Shown one piece after another: positions 55,853 to 64,000 of a stretch of 64,000 bases of DNA. Under the pieces are notes generated by a model. It had not been told where the DNA came from. It worked only from the letters and a program-made list of their open reading frames with translations, and did no database searches. This DNA is from Xanthomonas sp. XNM01. GTDB taxonomy: Bacteria > Pseudomonadota > Gammaproteobacteria > Xanthomonadales > Xanthomonadaceae. The position numbers and the translations under genes are program-made. Position 1 is the first letter of the stretch, and the number at the start of each line of letters is the position of its first letter. The stretch lies in assembly GCF_014851915.1 (NCBI RefSeq), contig NZ_JACVAP010000006.1, positions 124,001-188,000 on the forward strand, read 5' to 3'.

Positions 55853-56722
55853 ATGATCCGACACCTGCTGCTGTTGCTGCTCGCCGCCTCGTCCTCCGCC
55901 GGCGCCGTGGTCATCCGCGATGACGTCGACGACGCCCGTTACCGGATCGACGCCTCCGCGTTTCCCGCCCTGGTCGACATGCCCGGCGAGGGCCACGGCG
56001 TGCTGATCGCGCCGCAGTGGGTCGTCACCGCGGCCCATACCGTTCCGCCGCACGCGGCGTTGGCGCAGGTTACGGTCGGCGGCGTGTCGCGCGAGGTCGA
56101 ACGGGTGGTGTTCCACCCCGGGTATCGCCGGTTGCCGCAGACGCTGATCGACCAGGCGCTGCAGAGCGGGGAGGCGATCCTGCTGCTGGTCGACCTCGCG
56201 TCCAGCGACGACATCGCGCTGCTGCGGTTGAAGGCGCCAGTGACCGATGTCGTGCCGGTTCCGCTTTATCGCGGGGAGGAGGAAGCGGGCCGGGTGGTCC
56301 AGCTGATCGGCAAGGGCGCCACCGGGACCGGCGCCGACGGCCACGACCCGCGCGGTCCCAACCGCACCACGCTTCGCCGTGCGTTCAACACCATCACCAG
56401 CGCCCATGAGCGCTGGTTCTGCCATGTGTTCGATGCGCCACCCTCGGCGCTGCCGCTGGAGGGCGTGACCGGCAATGGCGACAGTGGCGGCCCGGCGCTC
56501 ATCGAGGTCGATGGTCAATGGCAGCTGGCCGGCCTGAGCGCGTGGAAGGTGGTCCAGGGCGATGTCCGCACCGCCCGGCCGGGGCGCTATGGACAGACCA
56601 GCTGCAACGTCCGCCTGCGCCATTACGCGGACTGGATCGAGACGGAGATGACGCGTCCGGAATGGGCAGGGCAGGCGGATCGTGGTGCCCGGCGTCCGGT
56701 CGGGCGTGCGGGCGGGGTGTGA
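55853..56722 (+). CDS. secreted trypsin-like serine protease
   Basis: The 289-aa protein has a signal peptide (MIRHLLLLLLAASSSAGA). It is a chymotrypsin-fold (S1) protease with the full triad: His in WVVTAAHT (about residue 62), Asp in SSDDIALLRL (about 120) and Ser in GNGDSGGPA (about 210). The S1 position region (WQLAGLSAWKV) is not the classical trypsin Asp pattern, so specificity is uncertain. Cysteines in RWFCHVF and GQTSCNVR may form a disulfide. It is probably periplasmic or extracellular, consistent with a predatory or scavenging lifestyle (inference). ATG 55853 is the only start that opens directly into the signal. Confidence 0.88.
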   Translation: MIRHLLLLLLAASSSAGAVVIRDDVDDARYRIDASAFPALVDMPGEGHGVLIAPQWVVTAAHTVPPHAALAQVTVGGVSREVERVVFHPGYRRLPQTLIDQALQSGEAILLLVDLASSDDIALLRLKAPVTDVVPVPLYRGEEEAGRVVQLIGKGATGTGADGHDPRGPNRTTLRRAFNTITSAHERWFCHVFDAPPSALPLEGVTGNGDSGGPALIEVDGQWQLAGLSAWKVVQGDVRTARPGRYGQTSCNVRLRHYADWIETEMTRPEWAGQADRGARRPVGRAGGV

Positions 56723-56830
56723 TGAAGGGCGGTCGCGTGGGGTGTCGATGAAACCCGGTCGCGGCGCTCCTGCCTCGGCGTGGAACGGTCCCGGGGTGCA
56801 ATGCGGCATCCTGTCGAAGAGGTGTCACGG

Positions 56831-57094
56831 ATGACAGTGCAGAACAGGCAACACACTGCAGGTGCGAGGCGCCGGGACTTTCTCCGGTTCGTCCTGGTCA
56901 ACGGCGCGCTGGGTTGGGGGCTCACCACGGCCGCGCTCTCGGCACTCATTCAATGGGCCTGGACGGGTGCCCCCTGGACACCAGGAAGGCTGGTGGTGTC
57001 GTGCATCGTGTACGCCGCCGTCGGACTGCTGTGGGGGGCCGCGATGTGGGGTGTGCGCGGTCGCCGGCATCGCCGGGCGGCGCCCCGTGCCTGA
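56831..57094 (+). CDS. small two-helix membrane protein, unknown
   Basis: The 87-aa product from ATG 56831 (AAGAGGTG site upstream) has a basic N-terminus and two hydrophobic helices: FVLVNGALGWGLTTAALSAL and LVVSCIVYAAVGLLWGAAMWGV. It ends in a basic tail (RGRRHRRAAPRA). No family was recognised. The composition and spacing of charged residues suit an inner-membrane protein with both ends in the cytoplasm. Confidence 0.6.
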   Translation: MTVQNRQHTAGARRRDFLRFVLVNGALGWGLTTAALSALIQWAWTGAPWTPGRLVVSCIVYAAVGLLWGAAMWGVRGRRHRRAAPRA

Positions 57095-57220
57095 TCGGTC
57101 GCGGTCGGGGTGCGCGTGATGCAGCACGATGACCGGACTGTGTCCGTGCGCACCCTTGCGGCACTGTCCGGGCCTGGGTGCGGGTGCCAGAATGCTGGCC
57201 GATTCCTCGGGGAGCCAGCG

Positions 57221-57583
57221 GTGATCAAGGCCTGTCTGTTCGTGCTCGCGCTGGCGCCCGTCGTGGCCGCGGCGCAGCCGGTCTACAAATGCGTGAGCCC
57301 GAAGGGCGCCACCAGCTATCAGTCGATTCCGTGCGCGGAAGGCGAGACGTCCTCGCAGCGCGGGCATGCCGCGTCCGGCACCGGCCGCGCGCAGACCACC
57401 ACGGTCGTACCCGCCGGGCCGGGCCAGCGACGCGTGCAGGTGCGCTACACGACCGACAGCGCCAACGCGGCCTGCGATGGTGCCCGCGCCAAGCGCACCG
57501 CTGCGCTCGGCGCCGCCGGCGGTGCGGCAGGACCGGAACTGCGCAGGCAGCTCGACCAGGACGTGAGCAACGCCTGTACCTGA
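57221..57583 (+). CDS. DUF4124-domain exported protein
   Basis: The 120-aa protein starts at GTG 57221 with GGGAG eight bases upstream. Its signal peptide (ACLFVLALAPVVAAA) is followed by the DUF4124 motif QPVYKCVSPKGATSYQSIPC, in which two cysteines probably form a disulfide. Two further cysteines occur later (AACDGARAKR and the penultimate residue). DUF4124 proteins are periplasmic and common in this family of bacteria, with unknown role. An ATG upstream would precede unrelated sequence. The gap 57584-57920 after it has no gene I can support. Confidence 0.75.
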   Translation: MIKACLFVLALAPVVAAAQPVYKCVSPKGATSYQSIPCAEGETSSQRGHAASGTGRAQTTTVVPAGPGQRRVQVRYTTDSANAACDGARAKRTAALGAAGGAAGPELRRQLDQDVSNACT

Positions 57584-57920
57584 TCCACGTTGCACCGTGC
57601 TGGCGGTTCCATCGGTCGCAGGCCGATGCCTGCGTCGCCAGTCGCTTCGCATGTCGTACGGGTGCGTGGAGTCCTTCGGCGCCATGCCGTCCTGTGACGT
57701 GGACAGGGCGCGCGGGAGTCGATCGGGGGTGGCTGTCGATACCGTGGCCGGAAGCGTCCCGCGCGGCGATTCCGCTGGAGGTGGACGCCGGACCCGCGGC
57801 AGGGGAACGCATGCGTCGCGCGACCGGCATCGCCGCCGATCCATCGCGCGCCTCATCGGCCGGGCGGCATGAGGCTGGACCGTATCGGACCCAGCGGGTC
57901 CAATACGCACTTCGTCGCAC

Positions 57921-58430
57921 ATGGATGGCCCGATGCAGATGCAGGTGATCCGCTCCTCCCGCGTCAGGTACGCGCTCCTGCTGCTGCTCTCGCTGCCGTT
58001 CGTCGCGATCGGCGCGCTGCTGCTGAAGCGCGATCCCGCGTCGCTGGTCGGCTGGGCGAACGTGCTGTTCTTCGGCGCCTCCGCGCTGGTCTTCGCCTGG
58101 CAGGTGGTCGATCCGCAGCCGCGGCTGGTCTTCAGCGACCAGGGCGTGCTGGACCGCACGCTCGGCGTGGGGCTGATCCCGTGGGCGGAGATCGACGGCG
58201 CCTATCTCGCTTCGATGAACGGCAACCGTTTCCTGTGCCTGGAACTGCGCGATCCGGAGCGCTGGGTCGGGAAGCTCGGCCGTGTCCAGCGGGCGCTGGT
58301 GGCGGGCAACGTCGCGCTCGGCTTCACTCCGATCAGCCTCAACCTGAGCTGCATCGTCGGCGATCCGTTGACGATCCAGGCCCACGTGCTGGCCATGGCC
58401 GCGGCCAGCCGTGACCGGGGTGACCGCTGA
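57921..58430 (+). CDS. STM3941-like membrane protein
   Basis: The 169-aa protein has two hydrophobic helices (YALLLLLSLPFVAIGALLL and VLFFGASALVFAWQVV) followed by a PH-like beta domain with LVFSDQGVLDRTLGVGLIPWAEIDGAYL. This order, and the G-x-IPWxEI motif, fit the STM3941 group of PH-domain-like membrane proteins. Function unknown. The start could be ATG 57921, 57933 or 57939; none has a strong ribosome-binding site. Confidence 0.65.
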   Translation: MDGPMQMQVIRSSRVRYALLLLLSLPFVAIGALLLKRDPASLVGWANVLFFGASALVFAWQVVDPQPRLVFSDQGVLDRTLGVGLIPWAEIDGAYLASMNGNRFLCLELRDPERWVGKLGRVQRALVAGNVALGFTPISLNLSCIVGDPLTIQAHVLAMAAASRDRGDR

Positions 58431-58501
58431 TCGCGCCGGTCTCCGCAGCGAACTTTCCGGCGAGCGCGCCTGTCCAACGACCCCCTGCAGCGGAGCGCGC
58501 G

Positions 58502-58987
58502 ATGCGCCTGGTCCATTCCATCGTCCTGGGCGTGAGCCTTCTGATCGCAGCAGCGCCGACGCAGGCGATGGCGTCTCCGGGCACAGGCGCGCATCCGTTC
58601 GAGCTCAGCAGCACCGGCCACATCGTGGTGCCGGCGGAGATCAACCGGCGTGCGGTGTACCTGGTGGTGGATACCGGTGCGGCCGCCTCGGTCATCGATG
58701 CGGCGGCGGCCGAGTCGCTCGGCATGACGCCGGCCGCCGGCGCCGATGCGGTGGCCACCGGCGCAGGCGGGGCGGGGCTCCGCCTGCAGACCTCGCACGG
58801 CAACCAGTTCCGCTTCGCCGGCACCGAGACCAGCGACTTCACGTTCCGGATCATGGATCTGGGCCATGTGGTCAGGGCACTCGCCGCCGATGGGCGGCCG
58901 ATCATCGGTGTCGTCGGCGTGGACTGGCTGGAACGGCACGGCGCGACCATCAGCTATTCCGAACGCACGATCAGCACGACACGCTAG
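58502..58987 (+). CDS. retropepsin-like aspartic protease, exported
   Basis: The 161-aa protein has a signal peptide (VHSIVLGVSLLIAAAPTQAMA) and a single retropepsin-like domain with the catalytic motif VVDTGAAASVID near residue 60 and a second conserved loop IIGVVGVDWLERHG near 135. Bacterial clan AA proteases of this size act as homodimers. The target is unknown. Start ATG 58502 directly precedes the signal. Confidence 0.78.
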   Translation: MRLVHSIVLGVSLLIAAAPTQAMASPGTGAHPFELSSTGHIVVPAEINRRAVYLVVDTGAAASVIDAAAAESLGMTPAAGADAVATGAGGAGLRLQTSHGNQFRFAGTETSDFTFRIMDLGHVVRALAADGRPIIGVVGVDWLERHGATISYSERTISTTR

Positions 58988-59115
58988 CCCGCGACCGGCG
59001 CGCGCCATCGCGGGTGCGCACCATGGCCCGCAGTCGGGGGCGAGCACGGCCGCGCTGGTGGCGGGGCGCGCGTACACTCGCACGCGTGCGCACGGGCACG
59101 TCCGCGGAAAAGTGC

Positions 59116-59526
59116 ATGGTGACCGGCATCAATCACGTGACCCTGGCGGTGGGCGATCTGGAGCGTGCATTCGCGTTCTACACCGGCGTGCTGCGGCTGA
59201 CGCCGGTGGCGACGTGGACACGCGGCGCCTACCTGCTGGCCGGCGAGGACTGGATCTGCCTGTCGCTGGATCCCGCCGCGCGGACCACGCCGCATCCGGA
59301 TTACACCCATCTGGCCTTCTCGGTTGCGCCCGGCGAGTTCGAGGCGTGCGCGGCCGCCTTGCGGGCGCATGGCGCCGTGGAGTGGAAACAGGACCGCAGC
59401 GAGGGCGCGTCGCTCTACGTCCTCGATCCGGACGGGCACAAGCTCGAACTCCACGTCGGCGACCTGCACAGCCGGCTTGCCGCGCTGGCCGCGCAGCCCT
59501 ACGAGGGGCTGCGGCTGCATGTCTGA
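59116..59526 (+). CDS. FosA-type fosfomycin glutathione transferase
   Basis: The 136-aa protein closely follows the FosA pattern: INHVTLAVGDLERAFAFYTGVL with the first metal histidine, WICLSLDPAAR, then YTHLAFSV with the second histidine. The potassium/substrate loop WKQDRSEGASLYVLDPDGHKLE and ELHVG (metal glutamate) follow. FosA enzymes are Mn2+-dependent dimers that open the fosfomycin epoxide with glutathione. The key residues are present, so activity is plausible but untested. Start is ATG 59116, with GTG 59119 as alternative; GGAAAAG lies upstream. There is no mobile marker beside it, so it may be an intrinsic chromosomal gene. Confidence 0.85.
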   Translation: MVTGINHVTLAVGDLERAFAFYTGVLRLTPVATWTRGAYLLAGEDWICLSLDPAARTTPHPDYTHLAFSVAPGEFEACAAALRAHGAVEWKQDRSEGASLYVLDPDGHKLELHVGDLHSRLAALAAQPYEGLRLHV

Positions 59527-59595
59527 TCCGATGCGCTCCACGCCCGCCTGCCCGTCCGTGCGACGCTGCCTGCGCATGACAGGCGCGTGCCGCCG

Positions 59596-59967
59596 ATGAA
59601 CGCGCTGCACGGCGCGGCCCTGCTGCTGGTGCTGATCGGCGCCGCGCACTCGGCGCTGGGCGAGCGCTACCTGCTGATGCGGCTGTTCCGCCGCGACGAT
59701 CTTCCGCGCCTGTTCGGCGGTACCGCGTTCACCACGCGCACCCTGCGGTTCGCCTGGCACATCACCACGGTGGCGTGGTGGGGGCTGGCGGCGCTGCTGT
59801 GGCAGGCTGGAAGCGGCACCCTGACACCGCAGCGGGCGCTGGCCGCCATCGGCTGGACGCTGTTGCTGTCTGCCCTGCTGCCGCTGCTGATCACGCGCGG
59901 GCGCCATCTGTCCTGGCTGGCGTTCCTTGCGGTGGGCGCGATTGCGCTGTGGCATGGACGCGGCTGA
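59596..59967 (+). CDS. small four-helix membrane protein, unknown
   Basis: The 123-aa product from ATG 59596 has about four hydrophobic helices: LHGAALLLVLIGAAHSALGE, LRFAWHITTVAWWGLAALLW, ALAAIGWTLLLSALLPLL and LSWLAFLAVGAIALW. A conserved-looking H-S-x-x-GE segment and a later H-I-T-T-V segment may be functional, but no family was assigned. The first ATG of the frame lacks a clear Shine-Dalgarno; an in-frame GTG lies at 59587. Confidence 0.6.
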   Translation: MNALHGAALLLVLIGAAHSALGERYLLMRLFRRDDLPRLFGGTAFTTRTLRFAWHITTVAWWGLAALLWQAGSGTLTPQRALAAIGWTLLLSALLPLLITRGRHLSWLAFLAVGAIALWHGRG

Positions 59968-60078
59968 GAATCGATGGCTTGGCGCAGAGCGGCCGGTGCT
60001 CGCGCCTTGCCGGCCGGACACGTGTGGCATGACCGGCATGCCGGGCGATGCGCCGGTCTTCCCCGCACAGGATCAGAG

Positions 60079-60504
60079 ATGGATACCGACAGGCAGGACT
60101 GGACGCTGTACGACACCGATGATGCCGAGGATGGGCCGCGCGTCTGGCAGATCCGCGAGGCGTTCCCCGACGGGCTGAAGCCGGCTGCCTTCCCGGTCGC
60201 GGTGATCGTGGAATGGCAGTACGCCGACGAGGGTCTGCCGGATCCGGACACCCTGGCGGCCCTGCACGCGTTCGAGGCCGATCTGGCGCCGCTGGACGCG
60301 CCGGAGGGCGATGCCCTGCTGACCCATGTCATCCGTGGCGGCGGGATCAGCGAACTGTGCTGGTACGTGCGCGACCAGGAGGCCTTCATGCAGGGCTTCA
60401 ACCAGGTGCTGGCCGGCAAGCCGCGGTATCCGCTGGCGATCGAGTTCCTGGAAGATCCCGAATGGGACTACCGCCGGTCCATCGTCGAGAACTTCGCCCA
60501 TTGA
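60079..60504 (+). CDS. DUF695-domain protein
   Basis: The 141-aa cytosolic protein fits DUF695: DWTLYDTDDAEDGPRVWQIRE at the start, FPVAVIVEWQYADEGLPDPDTLAAL, then the block THVIRGGGISELCWYVRDQEAF and the closing FLEDPEWDYRR (each quoted in part). The family is small, enzymatically uncharacterised and often encoded among accessory genes. Start ATG 60079 is the last before the conserved part. Confidence 0.75.
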   Translation: MDTDRQDWTLYDTDDAEDGPRVWQIREAFPDGLKPAAFPVAVIVEWQYADEGLPDPDTLAALHAFEADLAPLDAPEGDALLTHVIRGGGISELCWYVRDQEAFMQGFNQVLAGKPRYPLAIEFLEDPEWDYRRSIVENFAH

Positions 60505-60624
60505 GCAGCCGCTGCCGGAGCGGCGAGGGCGGACGGCCGCCGGGCGCGGTCCACGTGCATCGATCCATCGTGCCTGGAGCGCTGCACATCGATCCATGCA
60601 CATCGGCACCAGGACGGCAGCACC

Positions 60625-60924
60625 ATGACATCCACGGATGAGAAAGCGCGCCGCAAGGCGCTGGCACGCGAAGCCGCCGAGCGCGGCAGGGCGGAAGCGG
60701 TCGCGGCGATGCCGATCGCGCTGTCCCACCTGCACGCGCTGTTCGACCACCTCGATGCGGCGCTGGAGCATGGCTGCGATCACTCGCTGCGGCTGACCCG
60801 GGCGTTCCTGCTGGCACGCGGGCTGCCTGAAGCCGGCATCGTCCCGTGGCTGCTCGGGCAGGGTGGCGGCTGCGACTGCGAGGTGCTGGCCAATGTCGAG
60901 GAGGCCTGGGGCGGGCAGGCCTGA
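60625..60924 (+). CDS. DUF2695-domain protein
   Basis: The 99-aa protein has a basic helical N-terminus and the DUF2695 core: LFDHLDAALEHGCDHSLRLT, then FLLARGLPEAGIVPWLL and GGGCDCEVLANVEEAW. The three conserved cysteines and the histidine could bind metal. It is cytosolic and of unknown function. The 120-bp gap before it contains the duplicated words CATCGATCCAT, otherwise nothing. Confidence 0.78.
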   Translation: MTSTDEKARRKALAREAAERGRAEAVAAMPIALSHLHALFDHLDAALEHGCDHSLRLTRAFLLARGLPEAGIVPWLLGQGGGCDCEVLANVEEAWGGQA

Positions 60925-61023
60925 CCGCTGCGCGGGTGTTCCCGCCGCCGAGCAGGTGGGCGGACCGGCCGGCAACCGGGATGTGCAGGCGGCCATCACT
61001 CCGCCCGCGTCATCCTGTCGCCC

Positions 61024-63222
61024 ATGCCGATCCTTCCGCCCGGACGCCGCTGGCGCCCCTCGCGCGTCGCCCTGCGTCGGGCGGGTTTGGTCCTGCTCGG
61101 CGTCTACCTGCTCTATCTGCTCGCCGCCAACGTGTTTCTCAACACGTGGATCGGCGAGCAGGTCATCAACCGCAAGCCGGACCGCTACCACGCGCGCTGG
61201 GACTGGGCGCTCAGCGCGTATCCGGGACACATCCACGCGCGCGGCGTGGTGATGGGCGGGCATGCGCGGCAGAACCGGTGGTTCGTCGCCAGCCCGCGCG
61301 CCGACGGCCGGATCAAGCTGCTGCCGCTGTTGTGGAAGGAGGTCGCGTTCGGCACCATCCGCGGCCACGACGTGTCGGTGCACGTGCAGCGCGTGGCCGA
61401 GGACAAGCCGACCACGAAGCGACCCGGCAAGACGCCATGGACGATGCGCTTCGATGCGATCACCACGCCCAGTCTGCTGCGGATGGATTTCTACGGCGCC
61501 CGGGTCAGCGGCCACGGCGATGCGCGCTTCGTGTTCGAGAAGGTGCTGCAGGGCGGGCCGATGGAAGTGGGCCGCTCCACCCTGCACATGCCCGATGCGA
61601 CGCTGTCGGTCGAGGGCATCGAGCTGCTGCGCGACGGCCGCCTGGACTTCGAGATCGCCATCCCCGCGCATCTGCGCGAGCGCGCGCAGGGCGAGGAGAA
61701 GGTCGCGCTGCTGGATGCGGCCGTCCGCGTCGACGGCCCGGCACCGGGCATCGACCTGGTCGCACGCGATGGACAGGCGCTGCCGATCGGCACCTCGGCC
61801 ACGTCCGGGCATCTGCGCGCCGACCTGCGCATGACCCGCGGCGTGCTGATGCCGGGCAGCCGGCTGGACTGGTCCGCGCCGGTGTTCTCGCGCGATGCGC
61901 AGGGCCGGCCGCTGCGGCATCCGCTCGGCGTCGCGCTGCGGACTGAAGCAGCGGCGATCCACGTCGCCGCGCGGGTGAAGCCGGCCGACGGCGAAGCCAC
62001 GCCGTGGCTGCATGCCGACCTGCGGGTCGACGACCGGCGGCTCGGCCCGGACGACTGGCTGCGGCCGCTGCGCGCGCTCGGTGGCAGCGTCGATGCGCGC
62101 TGGACCGCGGTGCCGTTGCGCTGGGTCGACCTGCTGCTGGACGACATCGACTGGCTGGCGGTGGACGGGCGCGCCGATCTCGATGCGGCGGTGCGGCTGG
62201 CGGACGGGCAGCTGCAGCCGGGCAGCCGGGTCGACCTGGACCGCGCGCAGCTGTCGGCGCACGTGCTCGACAACCGTTTCAACGGCCAGGCGCGCGCACG
62301 CCTGCGCCTGCACGGGGATGGGAACCAGGCGCCGCGCACCACGATCGGCATCGTCATGGAGCGCTTCACCCTGGCGCCCGATGCCGAGCCGGAGCGGATC
62401 GACCTGCGCGGCCGCGACCTGACGCTGGACCTCGCCTCCACCGGCACGCTGGCGGAGTTCCACAGGCACCTCGATGCGCACCTGAAGTTCGACGATGCCG
62501 AAGTGCCGGACCTGCGCAGCTACAACCGTTATCTGCCCGGCGACAGTGCGCGCCTGGTCGGTGGCAGCGGACACGCCAGCGGCGACATCCGCCTGGACAA
62601 CGCCGGCGAGATGATCAGCGGCCGCATGCGGGTGCGCGGCCAGGACGTGCGCGTGGCGCTGGGGCCATCGCAGCTGTCGGGCAACGTGGACATGGACAGC
62701 CGGCTGTCGCGCGCGCAGAAGACCGGGCGCCGGTATGCGATCGACGCGCTGTCGGTGCAGCTGGACGGCGTCCGCCTGGATGGCGAGGACGCGGCGGACG
62801 ACGCGCCCTGGTGGGCGCGTCTGGCGCTGGAGGATGGCGTGCTGGACTGGCAGGAACCGTTCGAGGTGTCCGGGCGCGGCACCGTGGAAATGCGCGATGT
62901 CAGCGTGCTGCTGGGCCTGTTCGCCGAGCGGTCGGTGTTCCCGCGCTGGATCGGCAACCTGGTCGACGCGGGCGAGGCGCGCGCGACCGGCCAGCTGCAT
63001 GTGCGCGGGCAGGAGGTGGTGTTCGACCGGGTGCAGGCCAGCAACGACCGGATCGGTCTGCAGGCGCGGCTGCGGATCGCCAATGGCCGCCCAGACGGCG
63101 ATCTCTACGCGCGCTGGGGCGTGCTCGGCCTGGGCGTCGAGCTGCAGGGGGGCGAGCGCACCCTGCACATCGCCGGTGCGCGCGACTGGTACGAGTCGCG
63201 CCCGGCGCTGCTGCCGGAGTAG
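61024..63222 (+). CDS. AsmA/DUF748-like periplasmic protein with N-terminal membrane anchor
   Basis: The 732-aa protein has one N-terminal transmembrane helix (AGLVLLGVYLLYLLAANVFL, about 20-40). The rest is a long beta-strand-rich periplasmic body with repeated amphipathic strands and glycine/aspartate turns (for example DARFVFEKVLQGG and GRMRVRGQDVRVALGPSQL). This is the look of the AsmA/TamB/DUF748 group, proposed to form grooves that carry phospholipid between membranes. The group assignment is by pattern; I do not see a family-specific motif. Start ATG 61024. It converges with the RidA-like gene, whose stop is 12 bp away. Confidence 0.6.
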   Translation: MPILPPGRRWRPSRVALRRAGLVLLGVYLLYLLAANVFLNTWIGEQVINRKPDRYHARWDWALSAYPGHIHARGVVMGGHARQNRWFVASPRADGRIKLLPLLWKEVAFGTIRGHDVSVHVQRVAEDKPTTKRPGKTPWTMRFDAITTPSLLRMDFYGARVSGHGDARFVFEKVLQGGPMEVGRSTLHMPDATLSVEGIELLRDGRLDFEIAIPAHLRERAQGEEKVALLDAAVRVDGPAPGIDLVARDGQALPIGTSATSGHLRADLRMTRGVLMPGSRLDWSAPVFSRDAQGRPLRHPLGVALRTEAAAIHVAARVKPADGEATPWLHADLRVDDRRLGPDDWLRPLRALGGSVDARWTAVPLRWVDLLLDDIDWLAVDGRADLDAAVRLADGQLQPGSRVDLDRAQLSAHVLDNRFNGQARARLRLHGDGNQAPRTTIGIVMERFTLAPDAEPERIDLRGRDLTLDLASTGTLAEFHRHLDAHLKFDDAEVPDLRSYNRYLPGDSARLVGGSGHASGDIRLDNAGEMISGRMRVRGQDVRVALGPSQLSGNVDMDSRLSRAQKTGRRYAIDALSVQLDGVRLDGEDAADDAPWWARLALEDGVLDWQEPFEVSGRGTVEMRDVSVLLGLFAERSVFPRWIGNLVDAGEARATGQLHVRGQEVVFDRVQASNDRIGLQARLRIANGRPDGDLYARWGVLGLGVELQGGERTLHIAGARDWYESRPALLPE

Positions 63223-63234
63223 CGCAGACGGCCG

Positions 63235-63639
63235 TCAGGCGGCCGCCGGCTCCGGCAGTTTCGCGATCACCTTGATCTCGAAGTCGAAGCCGTACAGCCA
63301 GGTCACGCCGACCACGGTGGCGGTCGGATGCGGTGCCTCGCCCCAGTAGTCGGGCACCACGGTCCAGGCGCGCTCGAAGTTGGTCGCCGGGTCCACCATG
63401 AACACGGTCACGTCGACCACGTCGTCGAAACTGCAGCCGGCCGCGGCCAGCACCGCGTTGAGGTTGTCGAAGGCGCGCCGGACCTGCTGGTGGAAATCCG
63501 GTTCGGGCGAGCCGTCCTCGCGGCTGCCGACCTGGCCGGACACGAACAGGAAGCCGTTGGCGCGGACGGCGGGCGAGTAGCGGTTGCGCTCGTACAGGGC
63601 GCGGCGGCCGGCGGGAAAGACGACATCGCGTGTTGCCAT
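63235..63639 (-). CDS. RidA-family protein lacking the deaminase arginine
   Basis: The 134-aa protein has the YjgF/RidA fold: GFLFVSGQVGSREDGS, then QVRRAFDNLNAVLAAAGCSFDDVV and VTVFMVDPATNFERAW. In archetypal RidA the segment PARSTVEV carries the arginine that binds enamine/imine substrates; here it reads PTATVVGV, with alanine in that place. It therefore probably belongs to a Rid subfamily without imine deaminase activity. It is divergent from a LysR-family gene that may control it. ATG 63639 is the natural start. Confidence 0.85.
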   Translation of the reverse strand: MATRDVVFPAGRRALYERNRYSPAVRANGFLFVSGQVGSREDGSPEPDFHQQVRRAFDNLNAVLAAAGCSFDDVVDVTVFMVDPATNFERAWTVVPDYWGEAPHPTATVVGVTWLYGFDFEIKVIAKLPEPAAA

Positions 63640-63782
63640 GAGGATGCTCCAACGTGAGGGCCGTGGCCGGCCGGGGACTGCGGACGGCCACTGTAGAAAT
63701 CCCGCGGTGCGCGATAAAGCGGCGCCAGCCTGCATCACTGTTTGTAGAATCCGAACAATCCCTGGGCGGCATTGGAGCGGCG

Positions 63783-64000
63783 ATGGACCGGTTCGACGCG
63801 ATGCAGGCGTTCGCGCGCGTGGTGGAGACCGGCAGCTTCACCAAGGCCGCCCAGACCCTGCGGATGAGCCGGGCCAGCCTGACCCAGCTGATCCAGCAAC
63901 TGGAAGCGCGGCTGCGGGTACGACTGCTCAACCGCACCACCCGCAAGGTCGCGGTCACCGCCGATGGCGCGGCCTACTACGAGCACGTGCTGCGCCTGCT
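63783..64000 (+). CDS. LysR-family transcriptional regulator, N-terminal part (cut by the window end)
   Basis: From ATG 63783 to the edge the frame encodes a typical LysR winged helix: MDRFDAMQAFARVVETGSFT, KAAQTLRMSRASLTQLIQQLE and LLNRTTRKVAVTADG. The C-terminal ligand domain lies outside the window. The 143-bp gap to ridA contains a direct repeat TGTAGAAATCC (63692-63702) and TGTAGAATCC (63743-63752), a possible control site shared by both genes. Confidence 0.88.
   Translation, partial: MDRFDAMQAFARVVETGSFTKAAQTLRMSRASLTQLIQQLEARLRVRLLNRTTRKVAVTADGAAYYEHVLRL

Noticed and set aside
57597-57872. 91-codon open frame between the DUF4124 and STM3941-like genes
   Set aside because: Arg/Gly/Ser-rich composition typical of random frames in this GC content, with no start context.

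Overview
The window is high-GC DNA (roughly 70% by eye) from a gammaproteobacterium of the Lysobacteraceae/Xanthomonadaceae type (Luteimonas- or Lysobacter-like). This rests on the style of RpoH, YbeD, LipA, PriA, DadR-DadA-alanine racemase and Coa1-like proteins. It is an inference from recognised families, not a database match. The window carries about 45 protein genes. No rRNA, tRNA, CRISPR array, transposase or integrase was seen.

Left part (1-18.7 kb): a surface-structure locus. The end of a DUF11 protein is followed by a secreted protein of about 4,600 residues built from roughly 17 two-module Ig/cadherin-like repeats with regularly placed cysteine pairs. It ends in an SdrD_B-like domain and a degenerate OmpA-like tail. 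A predicted 1,195-residue outer-membrane beta-barrel protein follows. Next come rpoH, preceded by a sigma-E-like promoter, and two paralogous proteins made of tandem Coa1-like modules on either side of an NDH-2 type dehydrogenase.

25-39.5 kb: an NYN/OST-HTH protein; a trimeric autotransporter broken by a one-base frameshift; a divergent response regulator interrupted by an in-frame amber codon and overlapping an intact sensor kinase gene; priA; and a non-coding segment with an inverted pair of perfect DnaA boxes beside AT-rich 14-bp iterations. After that come a sigma-like/membrane fusion protein, a DUF3667 protein, a MATE pump and sppA.

39.5-54.4 kb: a small lipoprotein, an SDR oxidoreductase, a CsgG-like protein, a 519-bp inverted-repeat element with hexanucleotide arrays, an LpxR-like protein, the lipoate genes ybeD-lipB-lipA, the tail-specific protease prc, a TRIC/YicG membrane protein under a tandem glycine riboswitch, and divergent dadR / dadA-alr for alanine catabolism. 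The last two units both concern small amino acids.

54.4-64 kb: an accessory run of small genes, nearly all on the + strand. It begins with what looks like a relic integron gene cassette (a small membrane protein between attC-like sequences). It continues with DUF2834, an Imm32-like immunity protein, a trypsin-like protease, DUF4124, an STM3941-like protein, a retropepsin-like protease, FosA, DUF695, DUF2695 and a large AsmA-like periplasmic protein. It ends with a divergent RidA-like / LysR pair cut by the window edge.
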